Of a stretch of DNA of 64,000 bases, positions 10,301 to 18,488 are shown one piece after another. The translations under genes were made by a program, and so were the position numbers. Location of the stretch: positions 62,001 through 126,000 of the forward strand of contig JADJEE010000002.1 of NCBI GenBank assembly GCA_016709225.1, given 5' to 3'. The notes beneath the pieces are model-generated. The model worked only from the letters and a program-made list of their open reading frames with translations, was not told the origin of the DNA and did no database searches. Within the stretch, counting starts at the first letter, position 1; each line of letters opens with the position of its first letter. Origin of the DNA: Deltaproteobacteria bacterium (GTDB lineage Bacteria > Myxococcota_A > Polyangia > Nannocystales > Nannocystaceae).

Positions 10301-10442
10301 GCTCGCGAAGCTCACGATCGGCGACCGCCACCTCCGCGGCAGCGCCGCTGGGCGCCATGGTCGGCGCCGGCGGAGCCGGCCGCGTACTTGCGTGCGCACG
10401 CGTACCTGCGGAGTGGTCCGCGCCTCGTCGACCTCCGCGCAT
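7350..10442 (-). CDS. SNF2 family DEAD/DEAH-type ATPase (RapA/SWI2-like helicase)
   Basis: A 1030-residue protein with a long N-terminal region followed by a full SNF2 motor. Walker A is DDMGLGKT near residue 585, motif II is LDEAQAIKNP near 680, and TGTPMENHLGELW is motif III. The C-terminal lobe has VFSQFTSML and SLKAGGTGLNL, and ends its core with DPWWNPAVEAQASDRAHRIGQ-type residues near 960. Such bacterial proteins use ATP to move along DNA or remodel RNA polymerase or nucleoid complexes. The ATG at 10442 is the first start after an in-frame stop at 10509-10511; an ATG at 10358 is also possible. The bases between that stop and the ATG encode CLACRHARTLLAA, which resembles the second half of a SWIM zinc motif, so the 5' end may be incomplete. 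Confidence 0.85.
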   Translation of the reverse strand: MRGGRRGADHSAGTRAHASTRPAPPAPTMAPSGAAAEVAVADRELRERSERLRLLAQARDEHTASLLPSSEITFGVSLAIDEARGRVEPELWRHPVVRIAALRVGLDARGRVQHVRPAHLDAMTASPGLLPPEVGLEVLALWHGARALERRVFGPPRETEAVLLPPVPGSGTLLSTLFEVARCHVNDIGGPRLMRGPARTGHPQWRLASNGRQDLVLAPLPGEPPWAVLPVVPLHYVNTQTGTFGLLRSEIGDEVALELTTALSVPASLSSAVPDEVRASLTSAGLPLPLPLRRGAPEAIVPIASVRLTGRDAFGGRVPQVELWFAYGGVRVRPGEPGDEVMHLVGDTLHPSPRAHAFERAAIARLRELGAPERVDATATVADQEAWIAFARDAVPRLRAEGFDVTVEDSFEWTAVEIDGWYGATEDADAGEWFLELGVLVGGERINILPAVVEAIRDGRITRERLQVEHATVLLPLADGRRVRVEGARLQAIVDVLVELHDHDRSPRDKLRLSSLDAARLDALTDVAWELSPRVQQAVARLREGPVSVALPTALRAELREYQRHGFEWLQWLREAGLGGILADDMGLGKTVQALTHLLAEHEAGRMKAPALVVVPRSVLRNWAREAERFTPGLRVLVYHGRDRHAALANGEHQLVVTTYALLQRDEVLQQQRWHTVVLDEAQAIKNPTTKVALAAMKLNAQQRLAMTGTPMENHLGELWSLTSFVNPGLLGNRRQFTQWYRTPIERDGEVGRFDALCRRIAPFMLRRTKTQVLTELPPKTEVVMYAALDDRERDLYESVRLTMEERVRKELVARGLAKSQIVVLDALLKLRQVCCHAPLTKLAAARAITRGSKLTLLLDLLEQLAAEGRRTLVFSQFTSMLEVIGKELHALEIRWSTITGRTSDRQRVVDEFQQGNVAVMLVSLKAGGTGLNLTAADTVIHYDPWWNPAVEAQASDRAHRIGQDKPVTVYRLICEGTVEERMVALQERKAALGRGIQESAQRRTQGGHRLDERDIAALLAPLGELDLPE

Positions 10443-10883
10443 CGCGGCGAGCAGGGTACGCGCGTGGCGGCACGCGAGGCAACCTCTGGGTCGCCCGCCG
10501 GCTTGGTGTCACGGCGCGTCCACGTCGATCGGTCGCGGTGGCGAGGCCGGACGCCGCGATCGCGCGCCACGTCGCCGCGCGAGCTGCACCTGCGCTCGCG
10601 CGCGCCACCGACGTGCGGCACGACGATCGCGATCGATGACACCGACGTGCTCGCCGTGCTGCGCGAGGGACGACGCGTCTCGCACCGGTCGCTTTTCCCG
10701 CCGGCACCTCGGAGGTCACGCTGCTGCACGGTGGGCTGGACCTTCGGCATTGCCGGCGCGGTCGCGACGGTGATCGGTCTCGCGTTGCCCAGGCGCGTCG
10801 GCTCGAGCGGAGCGCGACCCATTGCCGTCGTCGGCTCGAAGAATGGGGCGCCAGCGCACCCTGCAATGCGCTATCCTACGGGC
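10443..10883. other. Gap between the SNF2 gene and the next lipoprotein gene
   Basis: No convincing gene is seen in these 441 bp. The part nearest the SNF2 gene (10443-10508) reads in its frame as a SWIM-like CxxCxH segment without a start codon. The right end holds TATCCT at 10872-10877, a -10-like box 6 nt before the ATG at 10884. Confidence 0.5.
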
Positions 10884-11687
10884 ATGGTGGGTCGTCGTGG
10901 GGTATCGATGTTCGTGTGCGCCTGCCTGTGCGCCTGCGGACCATCCGTCGTGGTGGCCGACACGGACGGCACCGCCGACGGCAGCGGCGGCGACAGCCAG
11001 GCCAGCACCACGGCCAGCACCAGCGCGAGCACCAGCGCGGGCACCACGATCGACCCCAGCGACAGCGCCGACGCGAGCACGACGGGCGACACCGCCGGGA
11101 GCAGCAGCGGCGCAGGCAGCAGCAGCGGTGATCCGTTCGAGTGCAGCTGCCCCGAGAATGTCGTGATCGACTTCGAGACCCCGCTCGAGCGCGGCTTCAC
11201 CCCCGCCGAGGCCGTGGCCGTCTTCGCCGGTCTCGATTTTCCCGGCTTCGTCTGGATCGCCCACGAGGGCGCGCCCGAGACCATCTTGCACCTCGACGTC
11301 AGCTACGAAGGCGGCGTCGTGCGCCAGGGCCCCGGTGGCGACGACGGCTGCGCCTTCCTCAGTGCCCCGTGCGACGACGGCGTGATCATGGACGTCGTCG
11401 TGCACCTCACCAGCGAGGATGGCTGGCTCGACTGGACCTTCGATGCCCGCATCGACGGCGTGATCGGCCAGAGCGTCCGGCTTTGGACGCCAGTGAACGT
11501 CGCGGTCGAGACCAACCTCGGCACCTTGAGCGAGCATCCGGCGTACATGGGCGACACGCCGGTGAGCCTCGACGGCTTGGTCATCGACGTCGCCCCCTAC
11601 GGCCGGCCGGAGGCGGTGTGGTTGGCGCTGTACGGCGTCAACGCGGACATCGGCTACGTCGAGCTGGGCGGCGCCAACGCGCAGTAG
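10884..11687 (+). CDS. Secreted lipoprotein with Ser/Thr linker and beta-rich C-terminal domain
   Basis: A 267-residue putative lipoprotein. The short signal peptide has three cysteines and a probable lipobox (LCAC), followed by a roughly 70-residue linker of Thr, Ser, Ala, Asp and Gly. A compact C-terminal domain (about 90-267) opens with CSCPENVVIDFETPLERGF. That domain has one Cys pair around DDGCAFLSAPCDDG and several Trp-containing strands (DGWLDWTFDAR), which suggests a jelly-roll type fold. TATCCT lies just 6 nt upstream of the ATG, so the mRNA may be leaderless. I do not recognise the family. Confidence 0.7.
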   Translation: MVGRRGVSMFVCACLCACGPSVVVADTDGTADGSGGDSQASTTASTSASTSAGTTIDPSDSADASTTGDTAGSSSGAGSSSGDPFECSCPENVVIDFETPLERGFTPAEAVAVFAGLDFPGFVWIAHEGAPETILHLDVSYEGGVVRQGPGGDDGCAFLSAPCDDGVIMDVVVHLTSEDGWLDWTFDARIDGVIGQSVRLWTPVNVAVETNLGTLSEHPAYMGDTPVSLDGLVIDVAPYGRPEAVWLALYGVNADIGYVELGGANAQ

Positions 11688-11722
11688 CGGGCACCGACGG
11701 CAGCCCGCGCGGGCGTCTGTGG

Positions 11723-13240
11723 TCACGGTGCGAACGCGACCACGACACCCGCGTAGGGATCCGCATCGCGGGTGCGACCGGCGGCGACGATGAGGCCGGT
11801 GCCCTCCGCGACCTCGACGTGCGTGAGGTCGACGTCGAGATCGTCGACGACGGTGGTCCAGCGGGTGCCGCCTTCGGGGCTGAACTTGCGGACGACCGCG
11901 TGCGGGGTGCCGTCGTCGTCGGCCACGGTGCCGACCGCAACGATGTCGCCGAGCGCATCGATGGCGAGGTCGTGCCAGACGTGCGCGGTGGGCACGGAGT
12001 GCCACAGCGCGCCGCCCGTCGCATCGCGTTCCCACAGCGTCGTGCCGGTGTCATCGGCGGTGAGCTCGATCGAGGTGCCGCTGGGCGTGGCCGCGATCGC
12101 GGTGTAGCGCAGGGCCTCGTCGGGCGCGAGCGCCCACTGCTGCGCGCCGCCGCTGGCGAGTCGGCGCGCGAAGCCGTGATCGGCGGTGCGGACCCCCGCC
12201 ATGGCGACGTCGCCGTCGGGCCACACCGTCACGTCGGTCGCCTGATAGGTCGAGCTGCCGGACCACAGCGGCACGCCGTCGTCGTCGAGCACCTCGATGG
12301 CGGTGGTGTACCCGACCCACCCGACCACCGCGCAGCCGAGACCGCCGGTGCAGTCGACCGCTCGCCACCACACGTTCTGCGTGGTCTCGCTGTCGGTCGA
12401 GACCCCGCCGGGGGTGTAGCGACGACGCCAGCCACCGCCATCGCCCTCGCCGACCACGAGGATGCCGCCGTCGCCCTGGATCGCGACGCCGTTGGGCGAA
12501 GTGTAGACGTCGCCGTAGTCGAGCACGTCGTCCCACCACGGCGAGCCGCTGGCGTCGAGCAGCGTGATGTGGCCGCGATCCTCGGTGGCACCGCCGCGTC
12601 GCCCCACGACCACCGAGCTGCCGTCGACGGCGACCGCGATCGCCGTCGTGTCCGAGAACTCGCCGTCGTCGGTGGCCAGCGAGTACGACCACCGCAGCTC
12701 GCCCGAGGGCCGACAATCGACGTTGCAGCCATCGGCGTCGGTGCGGTTGCCGTCGTCACATCCCTCGCCGTCCTGCGCGGTGCCATCGCCGCAGTGTTCA
12801 CCGATGCCGCTGCAGTCGCTGGCACAGAAGCCGTAGACACCGTTGGCCTCGCCGGCGTCGCAGGCCTCTTCGGCGTCGACGTGACCATCGCCGCAGCGCG
12901 CGGCAATTTCCTGGCACCCCGGCATGCAGCCGCCGTAGCTGCCGTCGTTGATGGCATCGTCGCAGACCTCGCCGAGATCGATGGTGCCGTTGCCGCAGAC
13001 GCTGCCGTCGGTGTCGGTCTCGCCGCCGCTGCTGTCGGCACCGGCGGTCGTGCCGGGCTCGTCGCCGGCTTCGGAGCCGGCCGCTCCGCCGCTGGTGGCC
13101 GATGGATCATCGGCGCCTTCGGTGTCGGCCCCCGAGCTGTCGGATGCGTCCGCCGCCGGGCCATCGATCTCCTGGCAGGCGCCCGCGAGCGCGAGCAGGG
13201 CGAGGCAACGGGGGTGGACGAGACGTGCGTGGTGTTGCAT
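11723..13240 (-). CDS. Lipoprotein with DUF4215 repeats and a C-terminal beta-propeller-like domain
   Basis: A 505-residue exported protein. The signal peptide ends in LAGAC (lipobox), followed by an acidic Ser/Gly/Thr linker. Three Cys-rich DUF4215-type repeats follow (CGNGTIDLGEVCDD, CGDGHVDAEEACD, CGDGTAQDGEGCDDGN; about residues 80-165). The remaining 330 residues form repeated strands with VAVDGSSVVVG, VAIQGDGGILVVGEG and DVTVWPDGDVAMAG, the pattern of a six- or seven-bladed beta-propeller. Such myxobacterial proteins are predicted to be cell-surface exposed; the ligand is unknown. Confidence 0.8.
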   Translation of the reverse strand: MQHHARLVHPRCLALLALAGACQEIDGPAADASDSSGADTEGADDPSATSGGAAGSEAGDEPGTTAGADSSGGETDTDGSVCGNGTIDLGEVCDDAINDGSYGGCMPGCQEIAARCGDGHVDAEEACDAGEANGVYGFCASDCSGIGEHCGDGTAQDGEGCDDGNRTDADGCNVDCRPSGELRWSYSLATDDGEFSDTTAIAVAVDGSSVVVGRRGGATEDRGHITLLDASGSPWWDDVLDYGDVYTSPNGVAIQGDGGILVVGEGDGGGWRRRYTPGGVSTDSETTQNVWWRAVDCTGGLGCAVVGWVGYTTAIEVLDDDGVPLWSGSSTYQATDVTVWPDGDVAMAGVRTADHGFARRLASGGAQQWALAPDEALRYTAIAATPSGTSIELTADDTGTTLWERDATGGALWHSVPTAHVWHDLAIDALGDIVAVGTVADDDGTPHAVVRKFSPEGGTRWTTVVDDLDVDLTHVEVAEGTGLIVAAGRTRDADPYAGVVVAFAP

Positions 13241-13285
13241 GTGCGCGCTCGGGTCGGCTGCCCGTCGCGCGCCGTTGCACGGAGG

Positions 13286-14443
13286 TCAACCGGCGGGCTC
13301 GAAGTTCATGCACGCGGCATCGATGCTGTCGGTCAGCGCGGCCTCGACGGTCGCCGGCACCGCGTTGCCGACCAGGCACAGGTCGGCGGCGTAGCCGTTG
13401 GTGTCCAGCAGATCGGCGAACGCGAACAACTTGGTGGCGTGGAAGACCCCGCAGTCGATGCCGTTGCAGCCGCAGCTGCCGGGCTGACCGCAGAAGTTCA
13501 TGCCCGCGGCGACGCCGGGATCACCGGCGATGACGATCGCCGCGACCGCGCCGACCTGACCGCCCTTGACCTGAGAGGACAGCAGATCCTCCGCCTCCGG
13601 CGGGGTGTACTTCGGTGGGGTCGCGCAGCCGAGGCCGCAGGTGTTGCCGCCCTGCTGATCGTAGTCGCCGTAGTCGTCGACGTCGGTGAGCATGAGCAGC
13701 ACCAGCAGCGCGTCGTCGCGAACGAAGCCGGTGGCGTCGCCGAGCAGGAGATCGGTGCCGCTGGTCAGCACGTGCTCGCAACCGATCGGGGGCTCACCGC
13801 CGACGGCCCCCACGGCGCCGTTGACCGCCAACGCCATCGCCATGTCGTCGAGCTCGGTGCTGTCGAACCACGGGTTGGGGCCGGCCCAGCCCGGTGGCAC
13901 GTGGAAGCCGTTGTCGTCGTCGTCGGTCACGCCGATGCGGTAGTCGATGCCGCCACCGTTCAAGCCCTCGAGCGTGGTGATGATGCCGGTCACCGCGTTG
14001 GTGGCCGCCAGCGCCTGGCGCTCCTCGATCATCGAGCCCGAGCTGTCGAGCACGAACAGCATGTCGATCTTGCCGCAGCCGCTGATGGGGCCGGTCTCAC
14101 CACCGCCGACGTCGAGCTTGGGACCACCGCCGCCACTGCTGTCGCCGGCGCTGGTGTCCGACTCGGTCATGCCGGTGATCGTGCTCGCCGCGGTCGCCGA
14201 GCTCCCGCTGCCCGCGCTCATGCCGGTGTCGCTGTCCGACGCGCTCGTGCCGTCGGTGCCGCCCGGCAGGACCTCGCAGCTTCCCGCCAAGCACGACAGG
14301 CCGACATCGCAGGCACCGCCCACGGTGCAGGCGCAGCCGTGACTGCCGATCGGGCACTCGTCGGCGCCGGTGTCACCACAGGCCCACGCACCGCCCAAGC
14401 CCAGCGCCGTACCCAAACCCCAAGCCGCCCACGCAAGTCGCAT
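13286..14443 (-). CDS. Lipoprotein with von Willebrand factor A domain
   Basis: A 385-residue exported protein. The signal peptide ends near GAWAC. A small Cys-rich knot follows (CPIGSHGCACTVGGACDVG...C), then a Ser/Thr linker and a vWA domain from about residue 120. The MIDAS metal site is clear as DSSGS (LFVLDSSGSMIEE), with a later LMLTDVDDYG strand. Two Cys groups near the end (CGLGC, CGQPGSCGCNGIDC) are extra. vWA domains bind protein ligands through a divalent ion, so surface adhesion is the likely role. The ATG at 14443 is the only start that gives a signal peptide. Confidence 0.85.
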   Translation of the reverse strand: MRLAWAAWGLGTALGLGGAWACGDTGADECPIGSHGCACTVGGACDVGLSCLAGSCEVLPGGTDGTSASDSDTGMSAGSGSSATAASTITGMTESDTSAGDSSGGGGPKLDVGGGETGPISGCGKIDMLFVLDSSGSMIEERQALAATNAVTGIITTLEGLNGGGIDYRIGVTDDDDNGFHVPPGWAGPNPWFDSTELDDMAMALAVNGAVGAVGGEPPIGCEHVLTSGTDLLLGDATGFVRDDALLVLLMLTDVDDYGDYDQQGGNTCGLGCATPPKYTPPEAEDLLSSQVKGGQVGAVAAIVIAGDPGVAAGMNFCGQPGSCGCNGIDCGVFHATKLFAFADLLDTNGYAADLCLVGNAVPATVEAALTDSIDAACMNFEPAG

Positions 14444-14496
14444 GGCCCCATCTTCGCCTGCGGCGGGCATCGGCCGCAAGCGACCCACGCGATGCT

Positions 14497-15900
14497 TCAG
14501 GGGTCGCCGACGCCCACACTGTGGGCATCGAGCTCGCCGCGCGGCTCGCTGCGGCTCGAGCTGGCGGCTTCGCGCGGACGCATGACGAAACGGTGGAAGA
14601 GGTAGGCGAGCGCGAACCAGCCCGCGCCCGCGAACACCGAGGGATCGAGCTTGCGTGCCAGCACCACCAGCACCACCAGGCTGAGCAGGATGTAGATCGC
14701 CGGCGCGATCGGATAGCCCCAGGTCCGGTAGGGCCGCGGCATGCCGGGCAGCTTGACCCGCAGCACGAAGACCGCGGCGACCGTGAGTGTGCCGGTGATG
14801 AGCATCGCCGCCGAGGCGTAGCCGATCAGCGCCTCGAAGCCGTGGGTGTAGATGAGCAGGAGCGTCCAGCCGGCTTGCATCCACAGCGCGACCGCAGGGG
14901 TGCCATGGCGCGGGCTGCAGGTGCCGGCGGCTGCGATGCAGTGGCCATCCTTCGCCATCGCGTAGGCGATGCGCGAGCCGGTCAGCACGGTGCCGTTGAG
15001 CGACCCGAGCATCGCCAGCAAGATCGCGATGGTCACGCCCCAGCGCCCCCACTCGCCAAAGATGACCGCGGCCGCCGCGGTACCGGCCTCACCGGTGTTG
15101 GCCAGCGCCGACATCGTGAACACCGCGAGGAAGCCCAGGCACAGCGCGACGTAGAGGACCGTCACCGCCATCGTGCCGCCGACCAGCGCGCGCGGTACGT
15201 TGCGCGACGGCGCGTCGATCTCGGCGCCGACGAAGATCGCCGCGTTCCAGCCCGAGAACGCGAAGTAGACCGGCAGGAACGCGGCCGCGAGCGCGGCCAC
15301 GGGGGGCACGCGCAGGCCAGGCTCGGCGGTGGCGAGCGCACCGGCGTGGGTGCCCTGGTGCAGCATCACGAACACGGTGCCGAGCAACAACAACAACACC
15401 GGCGCGATCGTGACGACGATCTGCAGCCGGCCCGACACCACCACGCCGATGTGATTGACGACGGTCAGGCCGAGCACGAGCGTGGTGGCCCAGAACAGCG
15501 TGGGGTCGAGGCCGAGCTGCGCGGGCAGCTCGAAGTGACTGCCGAGGATCTGCGGCAGCTGGAAGGTCGCCGTGCCGACCGCCATCGCGGCCAGCGAGCC
15601 GGGAAACACCGCCAGCAGCTGCAGCCAGCCCGCGGCGAAGGCGAGGCCCGGGCCGTACGCGCGGCGCAGGTAGGGATAGTCGCCGCCGGCCCGCGGCATC
15701 ATGGCGCCCAGCTCGGCGACCGACAGCGCGCCGCACAGGGCCGAGATCCCGCCGAGCAGCCACACCAACAGGAACGCAGCGGGCCGATCGACGTGGGAGG
15801 CCACCACTGGCGGCGCGATGAAAATCCCGATGCCCAGCATCGAGCCGGCCACGAGCGACATCGCGGCGACGGGTCCGAGGCGTTGGGGACGGTGCGACAT
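14497..15900 (-). CDS. APC superfamily amino acid permease
   Basis: A 467-residue membrane protein with about 12 hydrophobic segments. The first helix carries the glycine-rich substrate signature of the amino acid-polyamine-organocation family (SLVAGSMLGIGIFIAPP). Helix 3 (PRAGGDYPYLRRAYGP) and the helix 6 region (AFSGWNAAIFVGAEID) also match. Members import amino acids or exchange them against metabolites; the substrate cannot be told from sequence alone. The ATG at 15900 puts the first helix about 20 residues in; in-frame sequence upstream to 16347 is Arg-rich and unlikely to be translated. It is divergent from the BamD-like gene. Confidence 0.85.
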   Translation of the reverse strand: MSHRPQRLGPVAAMSLVAGSMLGIGIFIAPPVVASHVDRPAAFLLVWLLGGISALCGALSVAELGAMMPRAGGDYPYLRRAYGPGLAFAAGWLQLLAVFPGSLAAMAVGTATFQLPQILGSHFELPAQLGLDPTLFWATTLVLGLTVVNHIGVVVSGRLQIVVTIAPVLLLLLGTVFVMLHQGTHAGALATAEPGLRVPPVAALAAAFLPVYFAFSGWNAAIFVGAEIDAPSRNVPRALVGGTMAVTVLYVALCLGFLAVFTMSALANTGEAGTAAAAVIFGEWGRWGVTIAILLAMLGSLNGTVLTGSRIAYAMAKDGHCIAAAGTCSPRHGTPAVALWMQAGWTLLLIYTHGFEALIGYASAAMLITGTLTVAAVFVLRVKLPGMPRPYRTWGYPIAPAIYILLSLVVLVVLARKLDPSVFAGAGWFALAYLFHRFVMRPREAASSSRSEPRGELDAHSVGVGDP

Positions 15901-16198
15901 CGCAGCGATCGCTCGCGAGCGGCCATCGATCGCCGCTCGGGTGGGGAAGGTACCGCGAAGCCGGGGTGCAGCCCCCGAAATCGACGAGAACGGCGGGCCT
16001 GCCCGTCGCGCGCGCGCGCACGAGCGCTGGGGATCGTCCCCCAAAGGTGCCGTGCGGGCCGCGGGGCATCGCGCGCGCCCGCACGACGTGCGGGCACCGA
16101 TGGCACGGACGCGCGAGCCGGCGAGGTTGCTCCCTCGGTCGTCGATTTCGCGTCGGCACCACGACGACGCGCGCGCGCACGAGCCCGGCCCGCCGTCG

Positions 16199-16228
16199 TT
16201 GACACCCCCCGAGCGCGCGCCGTACCGT
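16199..16228 (+). promoter_or_regulatory. Sigma-70 type promoter of the BamD-like gene
   Basis: TTGACA at 16199-16204 and TACCGT at 16223-16228 are separated by exactly 18 bp. The ATG lies 13 nt after the -10 box, so the leader would be only about 6-7 nt. The rest of the 341-bp divergent gap (15901-16241) shows no gene; it is rich in alternating GC. Confidence 0.65.
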
Positions 16229-16241
16229 CCCGCCCGCACGC

Positions 16242-17474
16242 ATGCCGACGCAATCCAACGCCGCGAGCCGTCGCCGCCCGCGTTGGGCGCGCCCCCCGGC
16301 GTGGGCACGCTGCGCGCTGGTGGCCCTGTGCATGGGCGCGGTCGCACCGGTCGGCTGCAAGACCGGCCCCGACCTCGCCGCCGACTACGCCCAGACCGCC
16401 GAGGAGAATTTCGCGCTCGCGCAGAACGAGTTCCTCGACCGCGACTGGGAAGAGGCGATCCAGTACGCCGACTTCGTGCGCATCCGGTTCCCGTTCTCGC
16501 GCTATGCGGTCGAGGCCGAGCTGCTCATCGCGCGGGCCGAGTTCGAGCAGAGCAACCACACCACCGCGATGGATGCGTTCAAGCAGTTCGCCAAGCTGCA
16601 TCCGACCCACGAGCACGTGCGCAACGGCTGGGCCTCGTTCATGGCCGCGGCCTCGGCGTTCATGAACGCGCCGCAGAAGTTCTTCCTGCTGCCGCCCGAC
16701 TACATGCGCGATCAGTCGCAGCTCGAGGAGGCGCTGATCGAGCTCGAGTACTACTTCGATCACTACGGCGGCACCGTCACCGAGCCGTACGCGGTCAAGC
16801 TCCGCGACGAGGTGCGACGGCGCCTGCTGCAGCACGAGCTCTACGTCGCCAACTTCTACCTGTCGCGGGACAAGCCCGAGGCCGCAATCGGTCGACTCGA
16901 GGCCGCCCACGCCACCTACCCCGGCATCGGCCTCGACGCCGAGGTGCTGTTCCTGCTCGGCGTCACCTACCTGCGCATGGACGAGATCGAGCTGGCGCGC
17001 TCGACCTTCACCGAGCTGCAATCGCAGCACCCCAAGCACCACCACGGCAAGCAGGCGCGCATCTACCTGCGATACATCCGCGACACCTTTGGCCCCGCCG
17101 ATCCCTCGCGCAAGCGGCCCGATCGCTCGCCGCCCAAGCCCAAGAGCCCGCCCAAGCCCAAGAACCTCGAGAACCCGGTGCGACCCGAGCGGGCCCCACC
17201 GCAGCGCCCCGAGGGCACCATCGCGCCACCGCCGAGCTCGCCGTTCGGCCAAGGCGGCGGTGCGCAGCCCGAGGGCGGCGCCTCGCCCGAGGCGGGCGGC
17301 ACGCCCGAGGCCGAGTCGCCCGAGGCCGAGTCGCCCGAGGCCGAGTCGCCCGAGGCCGAGTCGCCCGAGGCCGAGTCGGAATCGCCCGAGGCCCCCGCGA
17401 CCCCACCCGGCGCACCCAGTGGCAAGTCGGCGTCGGCGGCGGGCACGACGGCATCGGGCGGTCGCGCCATCTAA
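16242..17474 (+). CDS. bamD: BamD-like outer membrane assembly lipoprotein with long Pro/Glu tail
   Basis: A 410-residue lipoprotein. The signal peptide ends at VGCK (Cys at 39). Residues 45-280 form five TPR-like helical repeats typical of BamD/ComL (AEENFALAQNEFLDRDWEEAIQ, then FPFSRYAVEAELLIARAEFE, and a later EVLFLLGVTYLRMDEIELARSTF). BamD is the periplasmic lipoprotein of the BAM complex that folds outer-membrane proteins. Ordinary BamD is about 245 residues; this one adds about 130 low-complexity residues: Lys/Pro rich, then five PEAES repeats. A TPR protein gene follows 46 bp downstream and may be cotranscribed. Confidence 0.8.
   Translation: MPTQSNAASRRRPRWARPPAWARCALVALCMGAVAPVGCKTGPDLAADYAQTAEENFALAQNEFLDRDWEEAIQYADFVRIRFPFSRYAVEAELLIARAEFEQSNHTTAMDAFKQFAKLHPTHEHVRNGWASFMAAASAFMNAPQKFFLLPPDYMRDQSQLEEALIELEYYFDHYGGTVTEPYAVKLRDEVRRRLLQHELYVANFYLSRDKPEAAIGRLEAAHATYPGIGLDAEVLFLLGVTYLRMDEIELARSTFTELQSQHPKHHHGKQARIYLRYIRDTFGPADPSRKRPDRSPPKPKSPPKPKNLENPVRPERAPPQRPEGTIAPPPSSPFGQGGGAQPEGGASPEAGGTPEAESPEAESPEAESPEAESPEAESESPEAPATPPGAPSGKSASAAGTTASGGRAI
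17303..17377 (+). repeat. Five 15-bp tandem repeats encoding PEAES
   Basis: The unit gcccgaggccgagtc is repeated five times without mismatch inside the BamD-like gene. Perfect identity at the DNA level suggests recent expansion or slippage; unit changes keep the frame. Confidence 0.9.
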
Positions 17475-17520
17475 CGCGCCCGCTGTCGGCCAAGAAGCAC
17501 TAAGGTTCAAAGAGGTCGCC

Positions 17521-18231
17521 ATGGATCCGCTCATCAAGCATCACCTGGTCGTGGGCCGCGAGTACTACCTCACAGGCGAGTACGCCAAGGCCCGCGAGCA
17601 CCTCGAGGCGGTGCTGCGCGTGCACGACGACTACGCCGACGTGCACAACATGATGGGCGTGATCCTGTACGAGGCCGGCAAGGCCTCGGAGGCGTGCGCG
17701 GCGTTCGAGCGCGCACTGGCGCTGAACCCCCGCTACACCGAGGCCGCGCTCAACCTCTCGGTCTGCTACAACGAGCTCGGTCGCTACGACGACGGGCGTC
17801 GGGTCTACGCGCAGGTCTACGGCACCGCCGATGCCGGCAGCCTCGACAAGCTCGACGCCTACGCGCGCGGCAAGATCGCGAACATGCACCGCGACATCGC
17901 CGACGCCTACGTCGGCGTCGGGCTGCTCGAGCACGCGGTGAAGGAGTACCGCAAGGCGCTCATGCTGTGCCCGACCTTCGTCGACATCCGCACCAAGCTC
18001 GCGACCGTGCTGCGCGACGCAGGTCGGATCGACGAGGCGCTCGACGAGCTCATTGCGATCCGCGAGAGCGCGCCGGACTACATCCAGGCCCGCGTCCAGC
18101 TCGGCATCACGCTGTGGCGCGCCAAGCGGATCGCCGAAGCGCGCGCGGAGTGGCAATTCGTGCTGGACCACGACCCCGACAACCGCAGCTGCCGCGTGTA
18201 CCTCGGCATGACCGCCGATCCCCCGAGCTGA
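17521..18231 (+). CDS. Cytoplasmic TPR protein
   Basis: A 236-residue soluble protein made almost wholly of tetratricopeptide repeats. Clear units are GREYYLTGEYAKAREHLEAVL, GVILYEAGKASEACAAFERAL, LSVCYNELGRYDDG, DAYVGVGLLEHAVKEYRKAL and ATVLRDAGRIDEALDELI. There is no signal peptide, so it probably acts as a cytoplasmic scaffold. The ATG at 17521 follows AGAGG at a good distance. It lies 46 bp after the BamD-like gene on the same strand, which suggests one transcript. The partner is unknown. Confidence 0.8.
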   Translation: MDPLIKHHLVVGREYYLTGEYAKAREHLEAVLRVHDDYADVHNMMGVILYEAGKASEACAAFERALALNPRYTEAALNLSVCYNELGRYDDGRRVYAQVYGTADAGSLDKLDAYARGKIANMHRDIADAYVGVGLLEHAVKEYRKALMLCPTFVDIRTKLATVLRDAGRIDEALDELIAIRESAPDYIQARVQLGITLWRAKRIAEARAEWQFVLDHDPDNRSCRVYLGMTADPPS

Positions 18232-18340
18232 CGGCCGCCGCCAGGCGTTCGACGCCGCGAGCATCGCCGCCAGGGCCACGCACGCGTCGCCCGCTCGACC
18301 CGCGCTCGGACCAACCTCGGACCACGACGCCCCTGGTGCA

Positions 18341-18395
18341 CGGCCAACACACGGCCAACACACGGCCAACACACGGCCAACACACAGCCGGCACA
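18341..18395. repeat. 11-bp tandem repeat in the gap before exbB
   Basis: Four exact copies of cggccaacaca (18341-18351, 18352-18362, 18363-18373, 18374-18384) are followed by one degenerate copy ending at 18395. It lies in the 257-bp non-coding gap between the TPR gene and the exbB-like operon. No spacers of CRISPR type are present. Confidence 0.9.
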
Positions 18396-18488
18396 GGGCC
18401 ACCTGCGCGGCGACGGCGGCGCGAAAACCAAGGCGCTGGGCTGGTCGCTTCGCGGGCTTTCGGCTAACTTCCCCGGCAGCGGCCTGGC

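Noticed and set aside
11141..14605. 1150-codon plus-strand open frame across two minus-strand lipoprotein genes
   Set aside because: The minus-strand genes have lipoboxes, DUF4215 repeats and a vWA MIDAS motif. The plus frame is Arg-, Ala- and Gly-rich without domains and crosses gene borders.
18341..18395. Possible CRISPR array
   Set aside because: The 11-bp units are directly adjacent without spacers, and no cas gene is in the window.
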